From NCBI GenBank assembly GCA_964514305.1, contig CAZEQD010000003.1, positions 1 through 64,000 on the forward strand: a stretch of 64,000 bases of DNA. Reading direction: 5' to 3'. A program made the position numbers and the translations under genes. Of this stretch, positions 32,690 through 41,013 are shown piece by piece. Origin of the DNA: CAZEQD01 sp964514305. GTDB lineage: Bacteria > Acidobacteriota > Aminicenantia > Aminicenantales > Aminicenantaceae. The notes under the pieces were generated by a model. It was given only the letters and a program-made list of their open reading frames with translations, made no database searches and was not told the DNA's origin. Within the stretch, counting starts at the first letter, position 1, and every line of letters begins with the position of its first letter.

Positions 32690-34090
32690 ATGAAAGAAGA
32701 TTCTAAAGGAGAAAGACTACCTCTAAAACTGAATCTACTTATCCTCAGTCAAGATCCTTCTTTTTTTCAGTTTATAAGAAATTCAAAGATAGCCGAGGAG
32801 TGTAATATCTATTTCTGGCCTAGCCAAGATACTATTACCAGCGGCCTCGAAAGTCACAATATTGATACTGTTATTGTAGATTCAAAAGGAGATATCAATG
32901 ACTATGAAACACTTTTCCAATCCCTAAAAAATTTTGATCCTTTAATAGAAGTGGTTATCTGCGGGCAGCCAATCACCACCGAGAAAACACTGGAGTTAAT
33001 TAATAAAGGCATTTCTGATTATTTAGTTAAGCCCTTGGCTATTAATAATTTAGTTCAAACTCTCACCAAGATAGCCAAAAAAAAGAATCTAAGAAGAGAA
33101 ACATACAAATTAGAAAAAAAGCTGGAGAAAAAATATTATTTCCACGGTTTGATTGCTAAAAATCCCCGCATGCTTGAAATTTTTTCTTTAATAGAAAATA
33201 TTGCCAACTATTTTTCAACCATTTTAATAACTGGTGAAACAGGGACAGGAAAAGAAATGATAGCCAGAGCTATTCGCCAGCTTGCCTCTACTCCCAACCA
33301 AAAGTTTGTTATCTGCGATTGTGTTTCTATTCCAGAAAATCTCTTTGAATCCGAACTCTTTGGTTATATGAGAGGAGCTTTCACTGGGGCTGATAAAAAC
33401 AAAAAGGGCCTCTTTGAAGAAGCTGATGGTGGCATAATTTTTCTGGATGAGATTGGAGAAATTCCCCTATCAGTACAGGCTAAATTATTAAGAGTTTTGG
33501 AAGACCATCATTTCCGTCCTTTGGGTTCCAACCAAAATAAAAAAGTTAGAGTCAAAGTAATCGCCGCTACAAGCCGCAATTTAAGAGAAAACACAAAAAG
33601 GGGAACCTTCAGGGAAGATCTTTTCCACCGCCTTAATAAAGTAGAAATTAACCTTCCTCCTTTAAGAGAAAGATTAGAAGATATACCTCTTCTAACAAGA
33701 CATTTTCTCCATTACTTTAATCAACAATTTCGAAAAAATATTAAAGGCATCTCCCGCCGGGTTCAAAAAATATTTAATCTTTACAAATGGCCGGGCAATG
33801 TAAGGGAATTAGAAAACGTCCTGGAAAGAGCATCAATGCTTTGTCTTAAAGAATTTATAGACATCCAAGATTTACCTTCCTATTTGCAAGAATTCTCACC
33901 TGGAATAGAGGAAATTCCTGTCATCGATAAAAGACAATTAGCAACTTTAGACGAATTGGAAAAAGAATACATAATATTTCTTTTAAAAAAAACTAAACAC
34001 AATTTAAGAAAAACAGCCAAAATCCTGAATATTTCCCGAACCACCCTTTATAATAAATTAAAAAAATATGATATTACCCGTAGTAAGTAA
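32690..34090 (+). CDS. Sigma-54-dependent NtrC-family activator, orphan, atypical receiver
   Basis: This is a 466-residue enhancer-binding protein. The receiver-like N-terminal domain (about 14-135) keeps D64 (VIVDSKGD) and K114 (YLVKP). It lacks the acidic pair (LILSQDPS instead of a DD) and the usual Thr/Ser (VVICGQ), so phosphorylation is doubtful. The AAA+ domain has Walker A GETGTGKE (182-189), the sigma-54 contact loop GAFTGA (229-234), Walker B GGIIFLDEIGE and an arginine finger region. The C-terminal Fis-type helix-turn-helix (LRKTAKILNISRTTLYNKL) binds DNA. No histidine kinase is adjacent. Two inverted repeats of one family flank the gene, and the second overlaps its stop codon. Its likely targets are the genes immediately downstream. 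Confidence 0.93.
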   Translation: MKEDSKGERLPLKLNLLILSQDPSFFQFIRNSKIAEECNIYFWPSQDTITSGLESHNIDTVIVDSKGDINDYETLFQSLKNFDPLIEVVICGQPITTEKTLELINKGISDYLVKPLAINNLVQTLTKIAKKKNLRRETYKLEKKLEKKYYFHGLIAKNPRMLEIFSLIENIANYFSTILITGETGTGKEMIARAIRQLASTPNQKFVICDCVSIPENLFESELFGYMRGAFTGADKNKKGLFEEADGGIIFLDEIGEIPLSVQAKLLRVLEDHHFRPLGSNQNKKVRVKVIAATSRNLRENTKRGTFREDLFHRLNKVEINLPPLRERLEDIPLLTRHFLHYFNQQFRKNIKGISRRVQKIFNLYKWPGNVRELENVLERASMLCLKEFIDIQDLPSYLQEFSPGIEEIPVIDKRQLATLDELEKEYIIFLLKKTKHNLRKTAKILNISRTTLYNKLKKYDITRSK

Positions 34091-34207
34091 AGGGGTCAGG
34101 TCTTCCCCTTTGACATAAAATTGATGTTAAATTTAAAAATCTGAGCTTTACTTCTTCGTTCCATTTGTCAAAAAATTAATGTCAAAGTTGAAGACCTTAC
34201 CCCTTTT
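34089..34207. repeat. Large inverted repeat of the GGGGTCAG family, copy 2
   Basis: The left arm begins at 34089 (AAAGGGGTCAGGTCTTC), and its near-exact complement GAAGACCTTACCCCTTTT lies at 34190-34207. Inner parts also pair imperfectly (CTTTGACAT... with ...ATGTCAAAG). The first two bases fall in the stop codon of the NtrC-type gene. It shares the GGGGTCAG-RY-CTTC core with copy 1 upstream of the gene. It might double as a transcription terminator. Confidence 0.75.
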
Positions 34208-34211
34208 ACCA

Positions 34212-34228
34212 TGTTCAATTATTGAACA
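34212..34228. promoter_or_regulatory. Candidate activator (enhancer) site 1
   Basis: TGTTCAATTATTGAACA is a perfect 17-base palindrome lying about 160 bases upstream of the -24/-12 promoter. That distance is normal for enhancer sites of NtrC-type activators. Confidence 0.55.
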
Positions 34229-34291
34229 CTTCTAAATTATCTTCCTTAATATTTTTAATTTCAATTAGATAGAGATAAATAAAAAATAATA

Positions 34292-34308
34292 TGTTCATTT
34301 TTCTAACA
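34292..34308. promoter_or_regulatory. Candidate activator (enhancer) site 2
   Basis: TGTTCATTTTTCTAACA keeps TGTTCA and AACA at the same spacing as site 1, 80 bases further downstream. Paired sites fit a dimer-of-dimers activator. Confidence 0.4.
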
Positions 34309-34385
34309 CTCTCTTCAATCTTCTTTCACCTTATTTCTTTCCATAACCTATTCATTTTAAAATAGTTAAAACAATTTTCAACTGA

Positions 34386-34400
34386 TGGCACCTTTCTTGC
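34386..34400 (+). promoter_or_regulatory. Sigma-54 (RpoN) -24/-12 promoter
   Basis: TGGCACCTTTCTTGC matches the TGGCAC-N5-TTGC consensus exactly, with GG and GC 10 bases apart. It sits about 60 bases before the GTG at 34460. Confidence 0.85.
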
Positions 34401-34459
34401 TTATTTATAAATGAAGCTTCTGGTTCTGCTAGAGCCATTTCGGGCTAAGGAGGCTAAAA

Positions 34460-35101
34460 GTGAAAAAGCCAAAAAGAGGTGCCTATCCTTTAAAAATTTT
34501 TCTGGCAGGGTTTATGGTTATCCTGCTTTTTTGCAGTTTTGTATCCGCTGAAGAGGATGAAAGCAAAGAAGCTCAAAGTTTTAAGTCAAATATAAATCTT
34601 AGAGAATTAAGAGCCGAACTCCATCCCACTCCGTTGGAGATAAAGTGTTTAGCTAATTTGAACCTCTCCCCCCTTTACCCTCCAAGCTCATATTATTTTA
34701 ATCTAAAAAATCAATATGATGTTAATTTAAAAAAAGCTGTATCCAGAATGAACTCTTCTTTAGTCAAGACTTCGCGATTAAATGATTTAGAAAAATCATT
34801 TTACACTGTTTCCTTGGCTACTTTAACTGTTTTAAATACAGCTGATTGTGTATCGACTATTTCAGCTTTAAAATACCCGGGACTGCAAGAAGCAAACCCC
34901 ATTATGAAACCATTCAGCAAAAATGCCTGGCTGTTGACAGCTGTCAAGGCTGGAATAGCCGTTTATAATTATCACTGCCTTAAAAATCTCTACAAGAAAA
35001 ATAAAAAACTGGCTTGGATTATAAGTCTGGCGGCTAATATGGTCATGACTTATGTTGTGGTCAATAACTTGAGGATGATTCAAGAAGCTCAATCAAAATG
35101 A
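34460..35101 (+). CDS. Sigma-54-controlled exported/membrane protein (DUF5658-like C-terminus)
   Basis: This 213-residue protein starts at GTG with an AAGGAGG site. It has a signal or anchor helix (LKIFLAGFMVILLFCSFVSA), then a charged periplasmic stretch. The C-terminal half is hydrophobic with three helices: LATLTVLNTADCVSTISA, AWLLTAVKAGIAVYNYHCL and LAWIISLAANMVMTYVVV. The pattern NTADCVST...EANPIMKPF resembles small DUF5658-type membrane proteins, whose function is unknown. It is driven by a consensus sigma-54 promoter directly downstream of an orphan activator gene. That activator is its most likely regulator. A Fis-like gene follows 52 bases later. Confidence 0.72.
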   Translation: MKKPKRGAYPLKIFLAGFMVILLFCSFVSAEEDESKEAQSFKSNINLRELRAELHPTPLEIKCLANLNLSPLYPPSSYYFNLKNQYDVNLKKAVSRMNSSLVKTSRLNDLEKSFYTVSLATLTVLNTADCVSTISALKYPGLQEANPIMKPFSKNAWLLTAVKAGIAVYNYHCLKNLYKKNKKLAWIISLAANMVMTYVVVNNLRMIQEAQSK

Positions 35102-35153
35102 TACTAATAAAATAGAAATATTTATTTGAATATAAATTAATCTGGAGAAAAAA

Positions 35154-35354
35154 GTGATGAGCAGACCTAAATTTCTCCATTATTACTTGATAGCAAACAA
35201 AAAAAATAAAGCTTATGAAAATCTTCCTTCCCTTAATCTCTTAAAAAAAGACTATATCCGCTATATCCTGAAAATAACAAATAACAATTTAAAGGAAACA
35301 GCAGACATATTAAAAGTTCCTCCTCATTCCCTTCACCATCAATTAAATAAATAG
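35154..35354 (+). CDS. Stand-alone Fis-type helix-turn-helix protein
   Basis: This very small protein (65-66 residues) consists of a short basic N-terminus and a Fis-type HTH. LLKKDYIRYILKITNNNLKE is followed by TADILKVPPHSLHHQLNK. The HTH aligns with the C-terminus of the activator at 32690 (LEKEYIIFLLKKTKHNLRKT...). It has no AAA+ domain, so it cannot itself activate sigma-54 polymerase. It might compete for, or help at, the same sites. GTG at 35154 and ATG at 35157 are both possible; GGAG 9 bases before the ATG favours 35157. It is probably in the same transcript as the membrane protein upstream. Confidence 0.7.
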   Translation: MMSRPKFLHYYLIANKKNKAYENLPSLNLLKKDYIRYILKITNNNLKETADILKVPPHSLHHQLNK

Positions 35355-35442
35355 TTTTTTCCTTCTCCAACCTTTTTTATTTCAAAAATTCATTTTTTGT
35401 TATAAAATCCAAACAATTTTACATTTCAGAAAGGAGGCTCTT

Positions 35443-38364
35443 ATGAGTTGTCATTTTAAGACCTTTGTCAGATTAATATTGGTTATCTTTATAAGCAGTT
35501 TTTTTCTTTCTCCAGCCCTTTTTTCCACTCAGAAAATTGACAAAGAATATACTCAGAAAATTCTTGACTACACTACTGAAAAATTTTTCCTGACAGAGTT
35601 AGTCGACCATTTACCGGCTTCTGAAACTGTTCCTTCTCCCCAGAAAGTCCTAGGCACTATCATCGGCGCTCCTAATATTCTTCATTACACAGCTGAGATA
35701 AATAAATATATGGAAGCAGTAGCTGAAGCGAGCCCCAGGGTTGAAGTTTTTTCTATAGGATTAAGTGATGAAGGCAAAGAGATGATTGCTGTAGCTGTTT
35801 CAGATGAAAAAAACATCCAGAGAATAAAGAGAATAAAAGAGATTTTGGCCCTCTTAGCTGATCCCCGTCAGATCAAAGACTCGCAGGCAGAAATTCTTAT
35901 TAAAGAAGGGGTGCCAATTTATTGGATAACAGGGGCTATGCATTCGCCTGAATGTGGCTCTCCTGAAATGCTGATGGAACTTGTTTATCGTCTGGCTGTA
36001 GATGATAGCGATTTTTTTCAGACAATCCGCCATAATATGATCATCCTTATCACTCCAGTTTTAGAGGTAGACGGCCGAGATAGATATGTAGATACCTACC
36101 TCTATAAAAAAGAGCATAAAGACAAAAAAACTCTGCCTCTTGTTTATTGGGGAAACTATGTTGGTCACGATAATAATCGAGATGCCATAGGGTTGGCCTT
36201 AAAGCTTTCTGAAAATATATTAAAAACATATTTTGAATGGCACCCCACAGTCATGCATGACCTTCATGAATCTGTCCCCTTTCTTTATACCTCAACAGGG
36301 ACTGGTCCTTATAATGCTTGGCTCGATCCAATTACTATCAACGAGTGGCAGGAATTGGCTTATGCAGAAATATCAGAAATGACCAAACGAGGAGTACCAG
36401 GAGTCTGGACTCACGGCTTTTTTGATGGCTGGGCACCCAGTTATAGCATATACGCGGCTATGCTTCACAACTCGGTGGGCCGATTTTATGAAACCTTTGG
36501 AGGGACTGGAGCTGATACTTTGGTTCGCACAGTCGGGGCACAATCAAAAAGAGCTTGGTACCGACCTAACCCTCCTCTTAAAGCTGTTAAATGGTCTTTC
36601 CGCAATAACGTTAATCTCCAGCAGAGTGCTCTTCTTTTTGCCCTCAAGCATGTAGCTGACAATCAAATTAAGTTTCTCAAAGAATTTTATCTAAAAAGCA
36701 AACGATCCGTAGCTAAAGCCACTACTGAAGGCCCAGCAGCTTGGATAATCCCTAAAGAAGAAGGAAAGTTTCTGGCTGTGGCTGACCTTGTCAATCTCCT
36801 GCGAAAGCATGGAGTGGAAGTTTGTCAAGCAACCAAAGATTTTACCATTAACAAAGAGAAATACCCCAGCGGAAGCTATATAATTCGCCTAGATCAGCCT
36901 TACAGCCGCTGCGCCGACATGCTACTCGATACCCAATATTACAATCCTAATGATCCCCGTCCTTATGATGATACGGGTTGGACTCTGGGTCCTCTCTTCA
37001 ATATCAAAACAGTTCGTATTATGAATCAAAAAATACTTGATGTGCCCATGACTCTTGTGACTCAGGACGTCAAAATTAAAGGAAAAGTGATAAGGGAGAA
37101 AAACGCCATCTGCTTTGTTATTAACCACACAACCCAAAATCCATTATTTAAATTTCGCTATCAATTAAAAGACATAAAGATGCTAGCGGCTGAAACCAGT
37201 TTCAAAGCGGCTGAGAAAAAATTTAGGGCAGGATCTTTTATCATTCCACTCCAAAGCAATCCTCCCCAAACAGTAGACCATTTAAAAAAGGCAGTAGAAG
37301 AAATAGGCCTTGTTGCCTATGGATTAAAATCAATACCTAAGGTAAAAAGCCATAACCTAGCAGTTCCGCGAATTGCTATCCTCCATACCTGGCTTTCTAC
37401 CCAAAATGAAGGATGGTACAGATTGGCTTTTGAGAAACTGGACATTCCTTATTCTTATATCTCACTCCAAGATATTAGAGATACAGAAAATTTAAAAAGC
37501 AAGTATGATGTGATTCTTTTTCCACCGGTGATGTTTGGAAAAGCTCAAAGGATAGTTAATGGTATTAGTGGCGACTCACCTCTCCCCTGGAAAAAATCTG
37601 ATAAATATCCCAATTTAGGAGGACCAGATTCAACAGATGACATCCGAGGAGGGATTGAACTTCAAGGAATTCTTCATCTGCAGCAGTTTATAAAAAAAGG
37701 GGGACTTTTTATTCCCATCACCAGTAATGTCAGCTTACCCATAGATTATGGATTAGTTGAAAGTGTAGCTGTGGTTAAACCAAAAAAACTCAAAACAGCC
37801 GGAGCCATCTTACGGGCCAGGATCTCTGACCGAACCAGCCCTATTACTTATGGATACGGACCAGAATTAGGGGTACATTTCAATGGAGCTCCCCTTTTAG
37901 AAACAGGCATAAAAGCAGCCACAGGAGGAATTGATATAGAAGCGCTCATCTCTGGTGATTCAAAAGGAAGAGCTAGTGGCCGGGGAAGCCTCAAAGACCC
38001 TGATGTCATTCAAGGCAGACCTTACAAACCTCCTAAAATAAAAGGTGCAGGCACCGGCATTCCGGCTGAATACCGAGAAATGTTAAAACTATTTATGCCT
38101 CCTGATTTGGCTAAAATCAGAGTTGTCCTCCGCTTTGATCGACAAGAGAAACTATTGATAAGTGGTTTATTGGCTGGAGGAGAAGAACTCCAAAATAGAG
38201 CTGCTGTCGTCGATGTGCCTCTGGGAAAAGGCCACATTATCTTCTTTGCCATCAATCCAATGTGGCGTTTTGAAACTAAAGGAAGTTTCTTTCTACTCTT
38301 TAATGCTTTCTTAAATTATGATAATTTAGATGCAGGGCGACCAAAGCCAAAAAATGAAAAATAA
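35443..38364 (+). CDS. Exported M14 family zinc carboxypeptidase
   Basis: This 973-residue secreted metallopeptidase has a signal peptide (LILVIFISSFFLSPALFST) and an M14 domain over roughly 80-400. Zinc ligands H167 and E170 lie in GAMHSPECGSPEM, and a third ligand is in VMHDLHESVPFLYTSTG. The substrate-binding Arg region is EVDGRDRYVD. The long C-terminal half includes a class I glutamine amidotransferase-like fold (RIAILHTWLSTQNEGWYRLAFEKL, KYDVILFPPVMFG). This architecture is common in large exported carboxypeptidases of Acidobacteriota and Bacteroidota. A GAAAGGAGG ribosome site precedes ATG. The LolA-like gene follows 21 bases later. Confidence 0.9.
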   Translation: MSCHFKTFVRLILVIFISSFFLSPALFSTQKIDKEYTQKILDYTTEKFFLTELVDHLPASETVPSPQKVLGTIIGAPNILHYTAEINKYMEAVAEASPRVEVFSIGLSDEGKEMIAVAVSDEKNIQRIKRIKEILALLADPRQIKDSQAEILIKEGVPIYWITGAMHSPECGSPEMLMELVYRLAVDDSDFFQTIRHNMIILITPVLEVDGRDRYVDTYLYKKEHKDKKTLPLVYWGNYVGHDNNRDAIGLALKLSENILKTYFEWHPTVMHDLHESVPFLYTSTGTGPYNAWLDPITINEWQELAYAEISEMTKRGVPGVWTHGFFDGWAPSYSIYAAMLHNSVGRFYETFGGTGADTLVRTVGAQSKRAWYRPNPPLKAVKWSFRNNVNLQQSALLFALKHVADNQIKFLKEFYLKSKRSVAKATTEGPAAWIIPKEEGKFLAVADLVNLLRKHGVEVCQATKDFTINKEKYPSGSYIIRLDQPYSRCADMLLDTQYYNPNDPRPYDDTGWTLGPLFNIKTVRIMNQKILDVPMTLVTQDVKIKGKVIREKNAICFVINHTTQNPLFKFRYQLKDIKMLAAETSFKAAEKKFRAGSFIIPLQSNPPQTVDHLKKAVEEIGLVAYGLKSIPKVKSHNLAVPRIAILHTWLSTQNEGWYRLAFEKLDIPYSYISLQDIRDTENLKSKYDVILFPPVMFGKAQRIVNGISGDSPLPWKKSDKYPNLGGPDSTDDIRGGIELQGILHLQQFIKKGGLFIPITSNVSLPIDYGLVESVAVVKPKKLKTAGAILRARISDRTSPITYGYGPELGVHFNGAPLLETGIKAATGGIDIEALISGDSKGRASGRGSLKDPDVIQGRPYKPPKIKGAGTGIPAEYREMLKLFMPPDLAKIRVVLRFDRQEKLLISGLLAGGEELQNRAAVVDVPLGKGHIIFFAINPMWRFETKGSFFLLFNAFLNYDNLDAGRPKPKNEK

Positions 38365-38385
38365 AATTTTAGGGAGGAAAAATTT

Positions 38386-39117
38386 ATGAAAAAAATCCTA
38401 ACTCTTTCTTTTTTATCTTTATTTTTTATGTCTCTTCTGACAGTTCCTGGTTTCTGTCAAAAAGCTTCAGACATTCTGGAGAAAATGATTGAAGCCCAAG
38501 GAGGCCGTAAGCTCCTGGAAGGAATTAAAGATACAACCGTTAGCGGAACTATCGAAATGATTCAGTTCGGGATGAATGGTTCCTTGACAATGTACCAAAA
38601 AGAACCTAACAAAATGCGAATGGATATTGAAGTTATGGGCATGGTCATAACTCAAGCCTTCGATGGAGAAACTGCCTGGTGGATCAATCCTCAAACTGGA
38701 AGTTCAGAAGAAATGCCAGAAAAACAAGCGGAAGACATGAAAAGGCAGGCTCTGGGCAATGATTCGCTCATCCATCCGGAGAAGTATGGCATTACTTATA
38801 CGTATAAAGGCAAAGAAAAAATAGAAGGGAAAGATTATCTAGTCATAGAGCAAACTTTTTCTGATGGATTCCAAGCTACCCTCTACATTGACCCCCAAAC
38901 TTATCTTACTTATAAAACCAAGGGAACTACTACCAATCAAATGGGCGTAGAAGTAGAAGGTGAGACCTATTTTTCTGATTATAAAAAAGTTGAGGGCATG
39001 ATGGTTCCCTATACTCTAACTATTTACCAGGACGGAGAAGAATTTATGAAAATGTCAATTACTGAAGTAACCTTCAATTCTAGCCTCGAAGACGACCTCT
39101 TCAAAATGAGTGAATAA
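38386..39117 (+). CDS. LolA-like outer-membrane lipoprotein-sorting-type protein
   Basis: This 243-residue exported protein has a signal peptide (ILTLSFLSLFFMSLLTVPGF, then CQK). The mature part is the half-barrel typical of LolA/LppX-like proteins: ASDILEKMIEAQGGRKLLEGI, then TVSGTIEMIQFG, LTMYQKEPNKMRMDIEVMGM, QAFDGETAWWINPQTG and a late VPYTLTIYQDGEEFMKMSI. Members bind lipid or lipoprotein acyl chains in the periplasm; this subgroup often sits beside exported peptidases and has no proven role. The Cys after Phe-Gly-Phe might also be read as a lipobox, but the -3/-1 residues are poor. It is very likely cotranscribed with the M14 peptidase gene. Confidence 0.78.
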   Translation: MKKILTLSFLSLFFMSLLTVPGFCQKASDILEKMIEAQGGRKLLEGIKDTTVSGTIEMIQFGMNGSLTMYQKEPNKMRMDIEVMGMVITQAFDGETAWWINPQTGSSEEMPEKQAEDMKRQALGNDSLIHPEKYGITYTYKGKEKIEGKDYLVIEQTFSDGFQATLYIDPQTYLTYKTKGTTTNQMGVEVEGETYFSDYKKVEGMMVPYTLTIYQDGEEFMKMSITEVTFNSSLEDDLFKMSE

Positions 39118-39150
39118 ATTAAAGAAATCGCCTAGCCTCAGCTATAAAAT

Positions 39151-39178
39151 GTAAACTTCAAAGGGTAAAACATTAAAT
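39151..39178. repeat. Short heptad stretch, four units, next to REP copy B
   Basis: GTAAACT, TCAAAGG, GTAAAAC and ATTAAAT are phased at 7 bases and stop 3 bases before the REP unit. Confidence 0.45.
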
Positions 39179-39181
39179 AAA

Positions 39182-39211
39182 TGTAGGGTTTGCTGTCCCC
39201 AGCGGGCCGTC
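39182..39211 (+). repeat. REP-like repeat, copy B
   Basis: TGTAGGGTTTGCTGTCCCCA then GCGGGCCGTC. It lies between two convergent genes (LolA-like and Gfo/Idh), the usual place for REP elements. Confidence 0.8.
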
Positions 39212-39275
39212 TAAATTTTATAGCGGACAAAACACAAACCGGAAAAAATAATAAAAATCCCTTAATCAAGGCAAG

Positions 39276-40190
39276 TTACATCTCGATTTCTTCCAGGACG
39301 TTATAAGCAAGCCTTAAGGCCCTCAGTCCTTCCTCGCCACTGACTTTATCTGTTTTTCCTTTTCTGATGCACTTAAAAAAGTTCTTGAGCTCTTTTTTCA
39401 AAGGCTCTTCTTTATTTATTCTTAAAGTCTTAATGTCAGTTTGACAGCCATTTAAAGGAAAAATCTTCACTTCCTGGTCAATGTAATCAATGGAATAATA
39501 GGAGGTAGGTTCAAAGATCCGCAATTTTCTCACTTTTCCCTGGTGAACTCGGCTGGCTGTAAGAGTAGCGATGCATCCTGATTTAAATTCCAAGCGGGCA
39601 CTGGCAATGTCAATCTTTTCGGAGAGGACATGAATCCCGGAAGATCGGATAACATTGACCTCATCTTTGATAAGAGCCAAAATAATATCAAGATCATGGA
39701 TCATAAGATCAAGGACAACATCTATATCCAAAGAGCGGGCTGAAAAAGAACCTAACCTTTGAACTTCAATAAATTTAGGCTCTGTTATCATATTTTCAAT
39801 GGATTCCACAGCCGGATTAAATCTTTCTAAGTGTCCAACTTGGAGAATAGCACCTTTTTTCTTAGCCATCTCTACCAACTTTTCTCCCTGGGCAACACTC
39901 TCAGTAATGGGTTTCTCCACCAAAACTGATTTGCCTGCTTCTAAGAGCTTCATTGAGATTGAAAAATGCTCTGAAGTGGGTGTGGCCACAATAGCCGCCT
40001 CAATCTCATCCAGCATATTTTCATAATTCTGATAATATTGGACTCCGTGGCGGTTGCCAATCTGCATGGCTTTTTGAAAATTAATATCGGCCACTCCTCT
40101 GAGCTCAGCCTCTTCCAAATAGGATAAAATTCTGGCATGTTGCATGCCTAAATATCCAACTCCAATTATTCCTACTTTTATTTTATCCAT
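39276..40190 (-). CDS. Gfo/Idh/MocA family oxidoreductase
   Basis: This 304-residue NAD(P)-dependent sugar-type dehydrogenase has a Rossmann start, KVGIIGVGYLGMQHARIL, the family signature EKPIT (about 97-101) and VGHLERFNPAV ahead of the substrate domain. It is the last gene of a group reading LpxA, LpxI, then this gene with gaps of 2 and 17 bases. A role in making a modified lipid A or surface sugar is therefore reasonable, for example oxidising a UDP-GlcNAc derivative as GnnA does. That substrate is an inference from position. An AAGGTGAT ribosome site precedes ATG. Confidence 0.85.
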   Translation of the reverse strand: MDKIKVGIIGVGYLGMQHARILSYLEEAELRGVADINFQKAMQIGNRHGVQYYQNYENMLDEIEAAIVATPTSEHFSISMKLLEAGKSVLVEKPITESVAQGEKLVEMAKKKGAILQVGHLERFNPAVESIENMITEPKFIEVQRLGSFSARSLDIDVVLDLMIHDLDIILALIKDEVNVIRSSGIHVLSEKIDIASARLEFKSGCIATLTASRVHQGKVRKLRIFEPTSYYSIDYIDQEVKIFPLNGCQTDIKTLRINKEEPLKKELKNFFKCIRKGKTDKVSGEEGLRALRLAYNVLEEIEM

Positions 40191-40207
40191 CGAAAATCAC
40201 CTTCTTA

Positions 40208-41011
40208 TTATTTCTTGGCAATGATTGAAATATGATTTACATCTGCCAGTTTAATAGCTGCTTCTTTCTGAAAAAAAGGCATAATCTCAGCTTCAAAACA
40301 AAGGGCTCGACTTCCAACCTCGACCATAACTTCCAAAGTCTTCAGCCCAACCGCAGGCAAATCTACTCTTGCATCCTGTCGAGTTCGGGCTGCTTTAACA
40401 ACGACTGTGCCTGGCCCCGCTAACAGGCCAGCTCTTTTTATAGTCCTATCAGTTCCTTCCATTCCCTCCACAGCCACTACCGCCTTATCTTTGACCACAA
40501 GTGTTTGGCCTATATCCCAATCTGCTATCTTTTTGGCCATTTTCCAGCCAAAAGCAACATCCTCTTCTATCAAAGGAGAAGGTTTGGTTACTGTTAAGAT
40601 TCCTTCCTTACAAACCAAAGAAGAAAGAAGAAAAAAGGGACTTTTAATCTTGATGCCTTTCTGCTCTAAATAATCAATAATAGCTTTTAAAAGAGCGGTG
40701 GGACTTCTTGGCTTATTTTTATCAAGAAAAGGGAAAGAGGCTAAAGAAAAATCATCAAAATTATATATTATTCGATGATCTATCTTCCCGGCCAAAACAG
40801 CTTCGCTAACGCCTAAAGCATTAAAAAAGGAAATAATATTTTGGATATCTTCTATTCCGAACCATCGAAGGTCCACTTCTTCCAGAATGCTGGCCTCAGC
40901 TTCGCCCTCAATAGCGGCCACAGCACATTTATACCCAAGCTTCTTCGCCTCCTCGACAACCAACCTCGGAAACTCACCGGATCCAGCTATTATTCCTAAT
41001 TTATTTTCCAT
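40208..41011 (-). CDS. lpxI: UDP-2,3-diacylglucosamine pyrophosphatase LpxI
   Basis: LpxI is the alternative to LpxH for the fourth step of lipid A synthesis, releasing lipid X and UMP. The protein is 267 residues, the family's usual length. It opens LGIIAGSGEFPRLVVEEAKK and contains VAAIEGEAE, AVLAGKIDHR, VVAVEGMEGTDRTIKRAG and DLPAVGLKTLEVMVEVGSRA. These blocks are characteristic of LpxI (formerly DUF1009). It follows lpxA by 2 bases. No lpxH or lpxB is in the window. Confidence 0.93.
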   Translation of the reverse strand: MENKLGIIAGSGEFPRLVVEEAKKLGYKCAVAAIEGEAEASILEEVDLRWFGIEDIQNIISFFNALGVSEAVLAGKIDHRIIYNFDDFSLASFPFLDKNKPRSPTALLKAIIDYLEQKGIKIKSPFFLLSSLVCKEGILTVTKPSPLIEEDVAFGWKMAKKIADWDIGQTLVVKDKAVVAVEGMEGTDRTIKRAGLLAGPGTVVVKAARTRQDARVDLPAVGLKTLEVMVEVGSRALCFEAEIMPFFQKEAAIKLADVNHISIIAKK

Positions 41012-41013
41012 TC

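Larger units (their letters stand above)
34091..34459. other. Control region of the sigma-54 module
   Basis: This 369-base spacer contains inverted repeat copy 2, two TGTT-N9-AACA sites (34212-34228 and 34292-34308) and the sigma-54 promoter (34386-34400). It is otherwise AT-rich with no coding frame. Confidence 0.7.

Noticed and set aside
32671..32693. Six-codon leader frame (MHSGQR) whose stop overlaps the activator start
   Set aside because: It is too short to distinguish from chance and has no ribosome site.
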